From: Halopseudomonas maritima | GTDB taxonomy: Bacteria; Pseudomonadota; Gammaproteobacteria; Pseudomonadales; Pseudomonadaceae | Length of the DNA stretch: 64,000 nt | Direction: 5' to 3' | Assembly (NCBI RefSeq): GCF_021545785.1 | Contig: NZ_CP079801.1 | Span: 2,294,001-2,358,000, forward strand | Part shown: piece by piece, positions 40,776 to 48,515 of the stretch | Layout: each line of letters starts with the position of its first letter | Position numbering within the stretch: position 1 is the first letter of the stretch | Notes under the pieces: model-generated | The model's database searches: none | Seen by the model: only the letters and a program-made list of their open reading frames with translations | What the model was told of the DNA's origin: nothing | Translations under genes and position numbers: made by a program

Positions 40776-42417
40776 ACTCAAACCCTGGCTGGCGCTGATG
40801 CTGCAGCGCCGCACGCGTCTGCTGGTGGGCGCGCTGTTGCTGGCGGCGACCCTGTTCAGCGCCATCGGCTTGCTGGCGCTATCGGGCTGGTTTATCACCG
40901 CCACTGGGGTGACCGCGTTGTTCTGGGCGGCGGGGCAGCGGGTCATGTTTGATGTGTATGTGCCCGGCGGCGGTATTCGCTTCTTTGCGCTCACCCGCAC
41001 GGTGGCGCGCTACAGCGAGCGGGTATTCAATCACAATACGGTACTGCGCCTGTTGGCGGACCTGCGCGGTCGTCACTTCAGTGCGCTGGCGACGCTGGAC
41101 GGGGCAACCCTGGGCCGGCTGCGCGCGGCGCAGTGGCTGAACCGCCTGACCGCCGATATCGACACATTGGATTCCCTGTATCTGCGTTTGCTGGCTCCGC
41201 CACTGGTGGCGCTGCTCGGCATTGTGTTGGTCTGCGGTGTGATTGCGCTTTTCCACCTGTCGCTCGCGGCGCTGCTCGGTGGCCTGTTGCTGGCACTGTT
41301 GTTGGCCCTGACACTGGGTATGGCACTGGCCGGCCTGCGTTACAGCGCCAGTCGGGTGGAGCAGCTTGATGAGCTGCGCAGTAAGAGTATTGAGCAATTG
41401 CAGGGGCTGGCCGAGTTGAGCGCCGCCGGCACCTTGGCGCTGCACCAGCAGAAACTGCTGCGCGCCAGTCGGCAGATGCTGGACGAACAGCTGGTTCTGC
41501 AAGGGCGTATCGCCCTGGGCCAGGCGCTGGCGACCCTGGGTGTGATGGCGGCGGTGCTAGTCGGTCTGTTCGGCGCTGTGCAGGCTTACACCGCAGGGCT
41601 GCTGTCCGGCCCGGTCATGGTGATGATTCCGCTTGCGTTGATGGCCTTGAGCGAAGGCCTGGCCGGCTTGCCGGCGGCCTTTGCGCAAAGCGGCGCGACC
41701 CTGGCTGCGGCGCAGCGCCTGAACCAGCAAGCGCAGTTGCACAGCCGGCTGCCCGAGGTGTTGGTGTCGGCTGCCTTGCCGGCGGAGCCGGACCTGCAAT
41801 GGCACGACGTCTGCGTGTCGCATGCGGGGCTGCAGCACCTGAATCTGACTCTGTACGCCGGCGAGCGGCTGGCGTTGATTGGCGCCTCCGGCGTGGGCAA
41901 GTCCACCCTCGCGGCGCTGGCAGCGCGCCAGCTTGACCCCGACGCCGGGCAGGTGCTGGTGGGCGGCGTCGCCTTACCGGCGTTGTCGCTTGAGCACTGG
42001 CGCAGTCAGGTTGGCTACCTCACCCAACAGACCGAGCTGCTGCATGACAGCATCCGCGCCAACCTGCTGCTGGGTAATCCGGCCGCCAGCAACGAGCAGC
42101 TGTGGGACGCGTTGGAAAGGGTCGAGCTAGCGGATTTGGTGGACGGCCTACCTGACGGCCTGAATACCTGGGTGGGGGAGTCGGGCCGGCAGTTCTCCGG
42201 CGGCGAGGGGCGACGCTTGGCCTTGGCGCGGGTGCTGCTCAAGGACGCGCCGCTGGTGGTACTGGATGAGCCCTTCAGCGGCCTGGATGCAGCCACCCGC
42301 GAGCGGGTGAAGGCTCAGCTGGAACCTTGGCTGGCGGGCCGCACCGTGCTGCTGCTGGGGCACGATGCGCAGCTGCTGCCCCAGGCCGATCGGGTGGTCG
42401 GCCTGGAGAGCCTCTAA
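40768..42417 (+). CDS. cydC: Thiol reductant ABC exporter subunit CydC
   Basis: 549 residues from ATG 40768 (GAGGGA upstream, overlapping the cydD end). N-terminal exporter membrane domain: LFSAIGLLALSGWFITATG and GGGIRFFALTRTVARYSERVFNH (about 65-90) are CydC-specific. Nucleotide-binding domain: GASGVGKSTLAALAAR, FSGGEGRRLALARVLL and LVVLDEPFSGLDAATR. It ends seven bases before the convergent carboxylase gene, with no terminator between them. Confidence 0.94.
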   Translation: MGELKPWLALMLQRRTRLLVGALLLAATLFSAIGLLALSGWFITATGVTALFWAAGQRVMFDVYVPGGGIRFFALTRTVARYSERVFNHNTVLRLLADLRGRHFSALATLDGATLGRLRAAQWLNRLTADIDTLDSLYLRLLAPPLVALLGIVLVCGVIALFHLSLAALLGGLLLALLLALTLGMALAGLRYSASRVEQLDELRSKSIEQLQGLAELSAAGTLALHQQKLLRASRQMLDEQLVLQGRIALGQALATLGVMAAVLVGLFGAVQAYTAGLLSGPVMVMIPLALMALSEGLAGLPAAFAQSGATLAAAQRLNQQAQLHSRLPEVLVSAALPAEPDLQWHDVCVSHAGLQHLNLTLYAGERLALIGASGVGKSTLAALAARQLDPDAGQVLVGGVALPALSLEHWRSQVGYLTQQTELLHDSIRANLLLGNPAASNEQLWDALERVELADLVDGLPDGLNTWVGESGRQFSGGEGRRLALARVLLKDAPLVVLDEPFSGLDAATRERVKAQLEPWLAGRTVLLLGHDAQLLPQADRVVGLESL

Positions 42418-42424
42418 CAACCGT

Positions 42425-45400
42425 TTACCAGGTATCGACAAACGGCCGCGTGCCCTTTTTCAGCGCCTCATCCGGTGCCGAGTGCAGGCCACGCATCAGC
42501 CAGTCGCGGGTTTCCAGCGGGTCGATCACGGCGTCGATCTCGAGGAAGCTGGCCATGCTGATGCCCTTGCCGCGCTGGTACAGCTCGGCGACCAGTTTCT
42601 CGAAGGTTGCCTGACGCTCGCCTTCGTCCTCAATCGCCGCCAGCTCCTTCGAGTAGCCCAGCCGTACCGCACCTTCCAGCCCCATCGCACCGAACTCGCT
42701 GCTCGGCCAGCCGATGGTGAACATTGGTGCGTGGAAGCTGCCGGCTGCCATCGCCTGTGCGCCCAGGCCGTAGCCCTTGCGCAGTACCACGGTGAAGAAC
42801 GGAATACTCAGGCTGGCAGCGGTGACGAACATGCGCGAGACGTGGCGCACGGTGCCCTGCTGCTCGGCATCCGGGCCGACCATAAAGCCGGGGGTGTCGC
42901 ACAGCGAGACCATCGGTAGGCCGTGGGCCTGACACAGCTGCATAAAGCGCGCCGCCTTGTCACCGGAGACGGCATCAATGGCGCCACCGAGATGCATCGG
43001 GTTGTTGGCGATCAGGCCGAAGGCGCGGCCTTCGATGCGGATCAGCGCGGTGATCAGCCCCGGGGCAAACTCGCGGCGCAGCTCCAGCACAGAATCGCGG
43101 TCGGCCAGCGTCTCGATCACCTTGCGGATGTCATACACGCGCAGGCGGTTTTCCGGGATCAGGTGGCGCAGCTCGCGCTGGTCCGCCGCTTCCCAGTCCG
43201 TCAGATCACCCTGGAAGTAGGACAGGTACTGCTTGGCCACCGCAGTAGCCTCGGCCTCGTCCTGCACCCGCACGTCGATCACGCCGTTCGGGCCGTGCAT
43301 GCTGGTCGGGCCAACCTGTTCGGGGGTGAAGCGGCCGAGGCCGCCGCCTTCGATCATCGCCGGCCCGGCCATGCCGATGGTGGCGTTCTCGGTGGCGATG
43401 ATTACGTCGCAGCAGCCGAGCAGCGCGGCGTTGCCGGCGAAGCAGCGGCCGGAGACGATACCCACGGTCGGCACCATGCCGGACAGCCGCGCCATGCGCA
43501 TGAAGGTGGTGCAGTCCAGGCCGGCCACGCCGACCTTGTCGATATCGCCCGGGCGGCCGCCGCCGCCTTCGGTGAAGAACACCAGCGGCAGCTTCCACTG
43601 CTCGGCCAGCTCCAGCATGCGGTCGGTCTTCTTGTGGTTGGTGACGCCCTGGGTGCCGGCGAACACCGTGTAGTCGTAGGACAGCGCCATGCAGCGGGCG
43701 GCGTGCTCGCCGAACTTGTCGGCATTGATGGTGCCGATGCCGTTGATCAGGCCGTCGGCCGGGCTCATCTTCAGCAGCTCTTCGTGGGTGCGGCGGGTGC
43801 GCTGGGCAGCCAGCGCAAAGCCGCCGTATTCGATAAAGCTGCCGTCGTCGAGCAGGTCGGCGAGGTTCTCGCGGGCGGTGCGCTGGCCGGTCTTGCGGCG
43901 TTTGGCCACGGCCTCCGGGCGGCGCTCGTCGGTCAGCTCGGCGCGGCGCTCCAGCACTTCCTGCAGGTCGGCGCGGATGTGGTCGATGGCAACGCTTTCT
44001 TCATCCTGTTGAGCGTTGCCCGCCACGTCGGCGGGCTCCAGATAGAGCAGGGCGCTGCCCTCGAACAGGCTGTCGCCGGCGTTGGCGGCCAGCGCGCGGA
44101 CGATACCGCTCTGGGCTGCCTTGACCACAAACTCCATCTTCATGGCTTCCATGATCGCGACCTGCTGGCCGACCGCGACGCTGTCGCCAACCTGCACATC
44201 CAGGCTGACCAGAACACCCTGTACCGGCGCATTCAGCGGCTCGGTGCCGGCGGGTGCATCGGTCTGCGTGCTGCTGGCGGCGGCGCTGTTCGTGCTGCTC
44301 TGGAAGAACCGGTGCGGATGGGCGCTGGCGTGGGCGGCGGTCAGATTGGCAGCCTCGGCTTCGATAAAGGCGGTGGATACGTCGTTGCTCTGCACCTGCG
44401 GGTGCTGCAGCAGGTTCTGCAGCAGGTGCAGGTTGCTGGCGGCACCTTCCAGGCGGAATTCGCACAGTGCGCGATAGGCGCGGCGCAGGGTGTTCGGGTA
44501 GTCGCCACCTGCGTGCACGATCAGTTTGGCCAGCAGTGAGTCGTAGCGCGGGCTGGTGGTGTAACCGGCGTAGCCGTAACCATCGACGCGGATACCCGGG
44601 CCGCTGGGCGGCTGGTAGGCGCTGAGCGTGCCACCGGCCGGGCGAGTGCTGCCGTCGGCGGCCATGCTTTCCAGATTGATGCGCAGCTGCACGGCAAAGC
44701 CGCGTGCCGCCGGAATCTCGGTCTGGGTCAGGCCCAGTTCCGCCAGCGTCTTGCCGGCGGCGAGCTGAATCTGCGTTACCGCCAGATCCAGACCGGTCAC
44801 CGCCTCGGTTACCGTATGTTCAACCTGAATGCGCGGGTTGGCTTCCATAAAGACAAAATCCCCGTGCTCCTCGTCGAGCAGAAACTCGACGGTACATAGG
44901 CCGCGGTAGCCGACCGCGCGGGTCAGGGTGCAGGCGGCTTCATGCAATTGCGTGCGCACAGCCGGATCAAGACTCGGCGCCGGGGCCACTTCCAGCAGCT
45001 TCTGGTTGCGGCGTTGCAGGGTGCAGTCGCGCTCCCAGACATGGGCAACCTCGGTGCCGTCGCCGATGATCTGCACCTCGATATGCCGAGCGCGGCGGAT
45101 CAGTCGTTCGACATACAGGTCGCCACGGCCAAAGGCGGCGGTGGCCTCGGAGCTGCAGCGGGCGAAAGCGTCGTCCAGCTCGGCAAGATCATGCACCGCA
45201 CGCATACCGCGCCCGCCGCCGCCAGCCAAGGCTTTCAGCATCACCGCTGCGCCGTCGCCCAGCGATTGCATAAAGTCGCGTGCCTGCTCTAGCGTGGTCG
45301 GCTCGTTGGTGCCCTGGGTCAGGGGCACACCCTGCTGCTGCGCCAGTCGACGCGCACTGGCCTTGTCGCCGAAGGTGTCGAGCACCTCAGGCGCTGGGCC

Positions 45401-45709
45401 GATAAAGGTGATGCCGGCCTGCTCGCAGGCGCGGGCGAAGTCGGCGTTTTCGCTGAGGAAACCGTAGCCGGGGTGAATCGCATCGCAGTTCTGCTCCTTG
45501 GCGATGCGAATCAGCTGGGCGGCGTCCAGATAGGCGGCAACACCCTGGCCCTGCAGGGCGACGGCCTGATCGGCGCTGCGAACGTGCAGCGACTGGTCGT
45601 CATCTTCGGCGTACACGGCAACGCTGGTGGCGCCGCAGTCAGCGATGGCGCGGGCCAGGCGAATGGCGATTTCGCCACGGTTGGCGATAAGAATGCGGTT
45701 GAATGCCAT
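42425..45709 (-). CDS. Single-chain biotin-dependent acyl-CoA carboxylase (BC-BCCP-CT)
   Basis: 1094 residues with all functions on one chain. The biotin carboxylase is at about 1-455 (MLKALAGGGGRGMRAV ATP loop; EANPRIQVEHTVTE), the biotin carrier domain at about 490-565 with EAMKM (biotin-Lys near 522), and the carboxyltransferase at about 590-1090 (FFTEGGGGRPGD; DTPGFMVGPDAE). This domain order matches the long-chain acyl-CoA carboxylase group. It carboxylates an acyl-CoA using ATP and bicarbonate. It starts three bases after the acyl-CoA ligase stop, so the ligase may supply its substrate. The chain length of the substrate is not evident. Confidence 0.9.
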   Translation of the reverse strand: MAFNRILIANRGEIAIRLARAIADCGATSVAVYAEDDDQSLHVRSADQAVALQGQGVAAYLDAAQLIRIAKEQNCDAIHPGYGFLSENADFARACEQAGITFIGPAPEVLDTFGDKASARRLAQQQGVPLTQGTNEPTTLEQARDFMQSLGDGAAVMLKALAGGGGRGMRAVHDLAELDDAFARCSSEATAAFGRGDLYVERLIRRARHIEVQIIGDGTEVAHVWERDCTLQRRNQKLLEVAPAPSLDPAVRTQLHEAACTLTRAVGYRGLCTVEFLLDEEHGDFVFMEANPRIQVEHTVTEAVTGLDLAVTQIQLAAGKTLAELGLTQTEIPAARGFAVQLRINLESMAADGSTRPAGGTLSAYQPPSGPGIRVDGYGYAGYTTSPRYDSLLAKLIVHAGGDYPNTLRRAYRALCEFRLEGAASNLHLLQNLLQHPQVQSNDVSTAFIEAEAANLTAAHASAHPHRFFQSSTNSAAASSTQTDAPAGTEPLNAPVQGVLVSLDVQVGDSVAVGQQVAIMEAMKMEFVVKAAQSGIVRALAANAGDSLFEGSALLYLEPADVAGNAQQDEESVAIDHIRADLQEVLERRAELTDERRPEAVAKRRKTGQRTARENLADLLDDGSFIEYGGFALAAQRTRRTHEELLKMSPADGLINGIGTINADKFGEHAARCMALSYDYTVFAGTQGVTNHKKTDRMLELAEQWKLPLVFFTEGGGGRPGDIDKVGVAGLDCTTFMRMARLSGMVPTVGIVSGRCFAGNAALLGCCDVIIATENATIGMAGPAMIEGGGLGRFTPEQVGPTSMHGPNGVIDVRVQDEAEATAVAKQYLSYFQGDLTDWEAADQRELRHLIPENRLRVYDIRKVIETLADRDSVLELRREFAPGLITALIRIEGRAFGLIANNPMHLGGAIDAVSGDKAARFMQLCQAHGLPMVSLCDTPGFMVGPDAEQQGTVRHVSRMFVTAASLSIPFFTVVLRKGYGLGAQAMAAGSFHAPMFTIGWPSSEFGAMGLEGAVRLGYSKELAAIEDEGERQATFEKLVAELYQRGKGISMASFLEIDAVIDPLETRDWLMRGLHSAPDEALKKGTRPFVDTW

Positions 45710-45712
45710 GGG

Positions 45713-47413
45713 TTAGTTGATCCAGTCCTGTAGTTCCTGTTTCTTGACCTTGCCGGTCGCGGTCATCGGCAGTGTATCTACCAGCCGAATCTCCGGCACC
45801 TTGTAGATCGCCATTGCCTGTTTGCACCAGTCACGCAGTGACTCGGCGCTGGCCTGGCTGCCGGGCTTGATGATGATGAAGGCAAGAGGTGTCTGGCCGC
45901 GTTGCGGGTCGGGTTTGCCGATGACCGCGGAGGCGAGAATATCCGGGTGCTGGCCGAGCATGGCTTCCAGCTCGCTGGGGAACACGCTCATGCCGTTGAC
46001 CTTGAGCATCTCCTTGCGCCGCCCCAGATAACGGATAAAGCCCTGCTCGGTGATCACGCCGCTGTCGCCGGTATGCAGCCAGCCGCCGTCGCGCAGCGCC
46101 TCGGCGCTGGCCTCCGGCTTGTTCCAGTAGCCCTTGAGCAGGGAGGGGCTGCGCAGGCACAGCTCGCCCTCGCTGCCCAGCGGCAGCAGCGCGCCGGTGT
46201 CGAAGTCGCAGACCTTGAACTCGGTACCGGGCACCGGCAGGCCGACAAAGGTGGGCTCGGATTTCAGATCGAAATCGTCGTCTTGCAGGCCGGCAGTGAA
46301 GGTGTCGCAGGTATGGGTTTCGGTCATGCCGAAGCTGGTTTCGAACAGCGTGCAGCCGGTCAGGTCGCGCCAGCGGCGGCGGTATTCCGGGGTCAGCTTC
46401 TTGATGAAGGAGACGCAGCTGGTGATCTCTAGCGAGCTAAAGTCGAACTCGCCGACCTGCGGGTGATCGAGAATTTCGGAGGCGCTGTCGACCAGTAGGC
46501 CGGTCTGGCTAACCCGGTAATGCTGGATCGCACTCATAAAGGTCAGCGCATCCCAGCGGGCCAGCAGTACCAGAGGGGTGCCGGCGAACACCGGGAACAG
46601 CAGGCCGGAGTTCTCGCCGGCAATCCAGAATTCCGGCATGAAGTTCAGGCCGATGCGCTCTTCATCAAAGCCCATGGCAGCCGGCATAAAGCTGGCGCAG
46701 GTGTAGAGCATGTCACCGTGGGTATGGATGCAGCCCTTGGGCAAGCCGGTGGTGCCGCCGGTGTAGTTGAGCGCGGCGGTGTCATCCAGCTTTAGCTTTG
46801 GCAGGCTCTGCGGTGCCGGCGCGGTGGCCGCCAGCGCGGGCATCAGGTCGATGCTGTCGGTGATCGGCAGCTTGGGTGCCTGCAGCAGGTCCGGCACCGG
46901 GATCGGCGGCTGGGCCGGACAGAGTTCGGACAGGCTGGTGCTGAATACCATTTCCAGTGCGGTCTGCTCGCGGACTTCGCGCACCACCGGCAGCAACTGA
47001 TCGAAGCAGATGATGGCGCGGGCGCCGCAGTCGTTGAGTTGGTAGCTCAGTTCCATACCTTTGGCCATCGGGCTGACCGGGGCGTGGATCGCGCCCATCT
47101 TGAGAATGCCGTAAAAGGCGATATGCAGTTGCGGGCAGTTGGGCATGAACACCGCAACCCGGTCGCCCGGCTTGATGCCTTGGGCCTGCAGCAGGGCGGC
47201 GCAGCGGTTGCTCAGGTCATCCAGCTCGGCGTAGGTCAGCTGGTGGCCGTAGAAGTGGACGGCAACGCGGTCGGGCGCGGTTTGGGCCCAGTGCGCGAGA
47301 TATTCGGTCAGCGGACGCTCACCCTGCGGGTAGACGGGGCTAGTCGGTTTGCCGGCCGGCCAGACGTTGGCTTGAATCGCCTTCAGGGTGTCGAGATAGT
47401 CCTGCTCGTGCAT
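45713..47413 (-). CDS. AMP-dependent acyl-CoA synthetase/ligase
   Basis: 566 residues, ANL superfamily. The P-loop YTGGTTGLPKG is at 217-227, the A5-type motif FGMTETHTC follows, then WLHTGDSGVI, GRRKEMLKVNG and the catalytic Lys555 in TATGKVKK. Activates a carboxylic acid to acyl-AMP then acyl-CoA. Co-directional with, and three bases from, the carboxylase. Divergent from a LysR regulator whose probable operator lies in the spacer. Substrate unknown; medium or long fatty or aromatic acids are all possible. Confidence 0.9.
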   Translation of the reverse strand: MHEQDYLDTLKAIQANVWPAGKPTSPVYPQGERPLTEYLAHWAQTAPDRVAVHFYGHQLTYAELDDLSNRCAALLQAQGIKPGDRVAVFMPNCPQLHIAFYGILKMGAIHAPVSPMAKGMELSYQLNDCGARAIICFDQLLPVVREVREQTALEMVFSTSLSELCPAQPPIPVPDLLQAPKLPITDSIDLMPALAATAPAPQSLPKLKLDDTAALNYTGGTTGLPKGCIHTHGDMLYTCASFMPAAMGFDEERIGLNFMPEFWIAGENSGLLFPVFAGTPLVLLARWDALTFMSAIQHYRVSQTGLLVDSASEILDHPQVGEFDFSSLEITSCVSFIKKLTPEYRRRWRDLTGCTLFETSFGMTETHTCDTFTAGLQDDDFDLKSEPTFVGLPVPGTEFKVCDFDTGALLPLGSEGELCLRSPSLLKGYWNKPEASAEALRDGGWLHTGDSGVITEQGFIRYLGRRKEMLKVNGMSVFPSELEAMLGQHPDILASAVIGKPDPQRGQTPLAFIIIKPGSQASAESLRDWCKQAMAIYKVPEIRLVDTLPMTATGKVKKQELQDWIN

Positions 47414-47491
47414 GTCCGTGCCTCTTGCTGTTGTTGTCGCTCAAGCTTAGGAGCTGTCGAGGCGGATAAGAAGCGATCAATATTCATTCAG

Positions 47492-47514
47492 AACCATGAT
47501 TACTATTCATGGTT
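47492..47514. promoter_or_regulatory. 23-bp perfect dyad, probable LysR-type operator
   Basis: Inverted repeat AACCATGA-N7-TCATGGTT in the 154-base spacer between the divergent acyl-CoA ligase and LysR genes. It contains a T-N11-A LysR-box pattern. A TATTCAT heptamer occurs both just upstream (47481) and within the site. Likely bound by the adjacent LysR protein to control both directions. Confidence 0.7.
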
Positions 47515-47567
47515 TGGCTGTGGGCGCGTAATCTCGGGGGCATAGCGCATGCAGCAGGTGTTTGTTG

Positions 47568-48515
47568 ATGAGTGAAAAGAATGATTCCCCATCATTGGCC
47601 CGGATAGACCTTAATCTGTTTCGGGTGTTTGAGGTGGTTTACCGCGAGCGCAACCTGACGCGGGCGGCGGCAGTGCTGCACGTCAGTCAGTCGGCGGTGA
47701 GTCATTCGCTGGCCCGGCTGCGCGAGCACTTCTCTGATCCGCTGTTTGTTCGCGAGGGTAGGGGCGTGACGCCGACGGCGGCGGCGATGCGATTGGCGCC
47801 CGGCATCATCGACAGTCTGGGGAGGCTGCAGCAAAGCCTCGGCTACCTGCAACAGTTTGATCCGCAGGAGGACGCCCGCACCTTCACCATCAGCCTGCCT
47901 GAACAGCTGGAGCCGGTACTGATTCCGCCGCTGCTGACGCACTTGCGCAAACAGGCGCCGCGCAGTCGGGTGCGTACAGTCGGTGTGAGATGGTCCGAGT
48001 TGAAGCTGGAGCTGGCGGCAGGGCGGATTGATCTGGCGGTGCAGATCGCCCGTCCGGCTGATGCCAGTCTGCGGCAGATGCAGTTGGTCAAGGAGCCATT
48101 GTGCGTGGTCGCCGGGCCGCAGTTTGAAGGCGAGCTGACGGCGGACAGCTACATGGCCGCTGAGCACATTGCCGTCGCCTCTTGGCGGCGCGGGTTATCC
48201 TTTGAGGATCTGGCGCTGGGACATCTGGGGTTGATGCGCAACGTGGTGCAGCAGTGCCAGAGCTATCAAGCGGCGAGCCTGGTGGTGGCGCAGACGCCGT
48301 TGCTGCTGACCATGTCGCGGCGCCACGCCGAACTGATCAATCGGCCGTTGGGTAACCGGCTCTTGCCGATGCCCCTGCCGCTACCGGAGATCGGCCTGAC
48401 GCTTTACTGGCACAAGGGCATGGAACACGACCCGGTCAATCGTTGGTTGCGGCGCCAGGTCCATGCGTTGGCTCAGAACAGTTCCAGTGGCGTAACCGCT
48501 CCACCGCTGTCGTAG
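47568..48515 (+). CDS. LysR family transcriptional regulator
   Basis: 315 residues from ATG 47568 (AGGTG upstream). N-terminal winged helix-turn-helix at about 12-70 (RIDLNLFRVFEVVYRERNLTRAA then LHVSQSAVSHSLARLREHF). The rest is a periplasmic-binding-like effector domain with FTISLPEQLEPVLIPPLLTHL. The 'DLNLFRVFEVVYRERN' start is of the NodD/LeuO-type branch. Divergent from the acyl-CoA ligase/carboxylase pair, which it probably regulates. Its final 43 bases overlap the convergent ponA end. Confidence 0.9.
   Translation: MSEKNDSPSLARIDLNLFRVFEVVYRERNLTRAAAVLHVSQSAVSHSLARLREHFSDPLFVREGRGVTPTAAAMRLAPGIIDSLGRLQQSLGYLQQFDPQEDARTFTISLPEQLEPVLIPPLLTHLRKQAPRSRVRTVGVRWSELKLELAAGRIDLAVQIARPADASLRQMQLVKEPLCVVAGPQFEGELTADSYMAAEHIAVASWRRGLSFEDLALGHLGLMRNVVQQCQSYQAASLVVAQTPLLLTMSRRHAELINRPLGNRLLPMPLPLPEIGLTLYWHKGMEHDPVNRWLRRQVHALAQNSSSGVTAPPLS

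Noticed and set aside
42923..44539. 538-codon plus-strand frame opposite the acyl-CoA carboxylase
   Set aside because: Antisense to conserved biotin carboxylase, BCCP and carboxyltransferase motifs; composition is that of a mirror frame.
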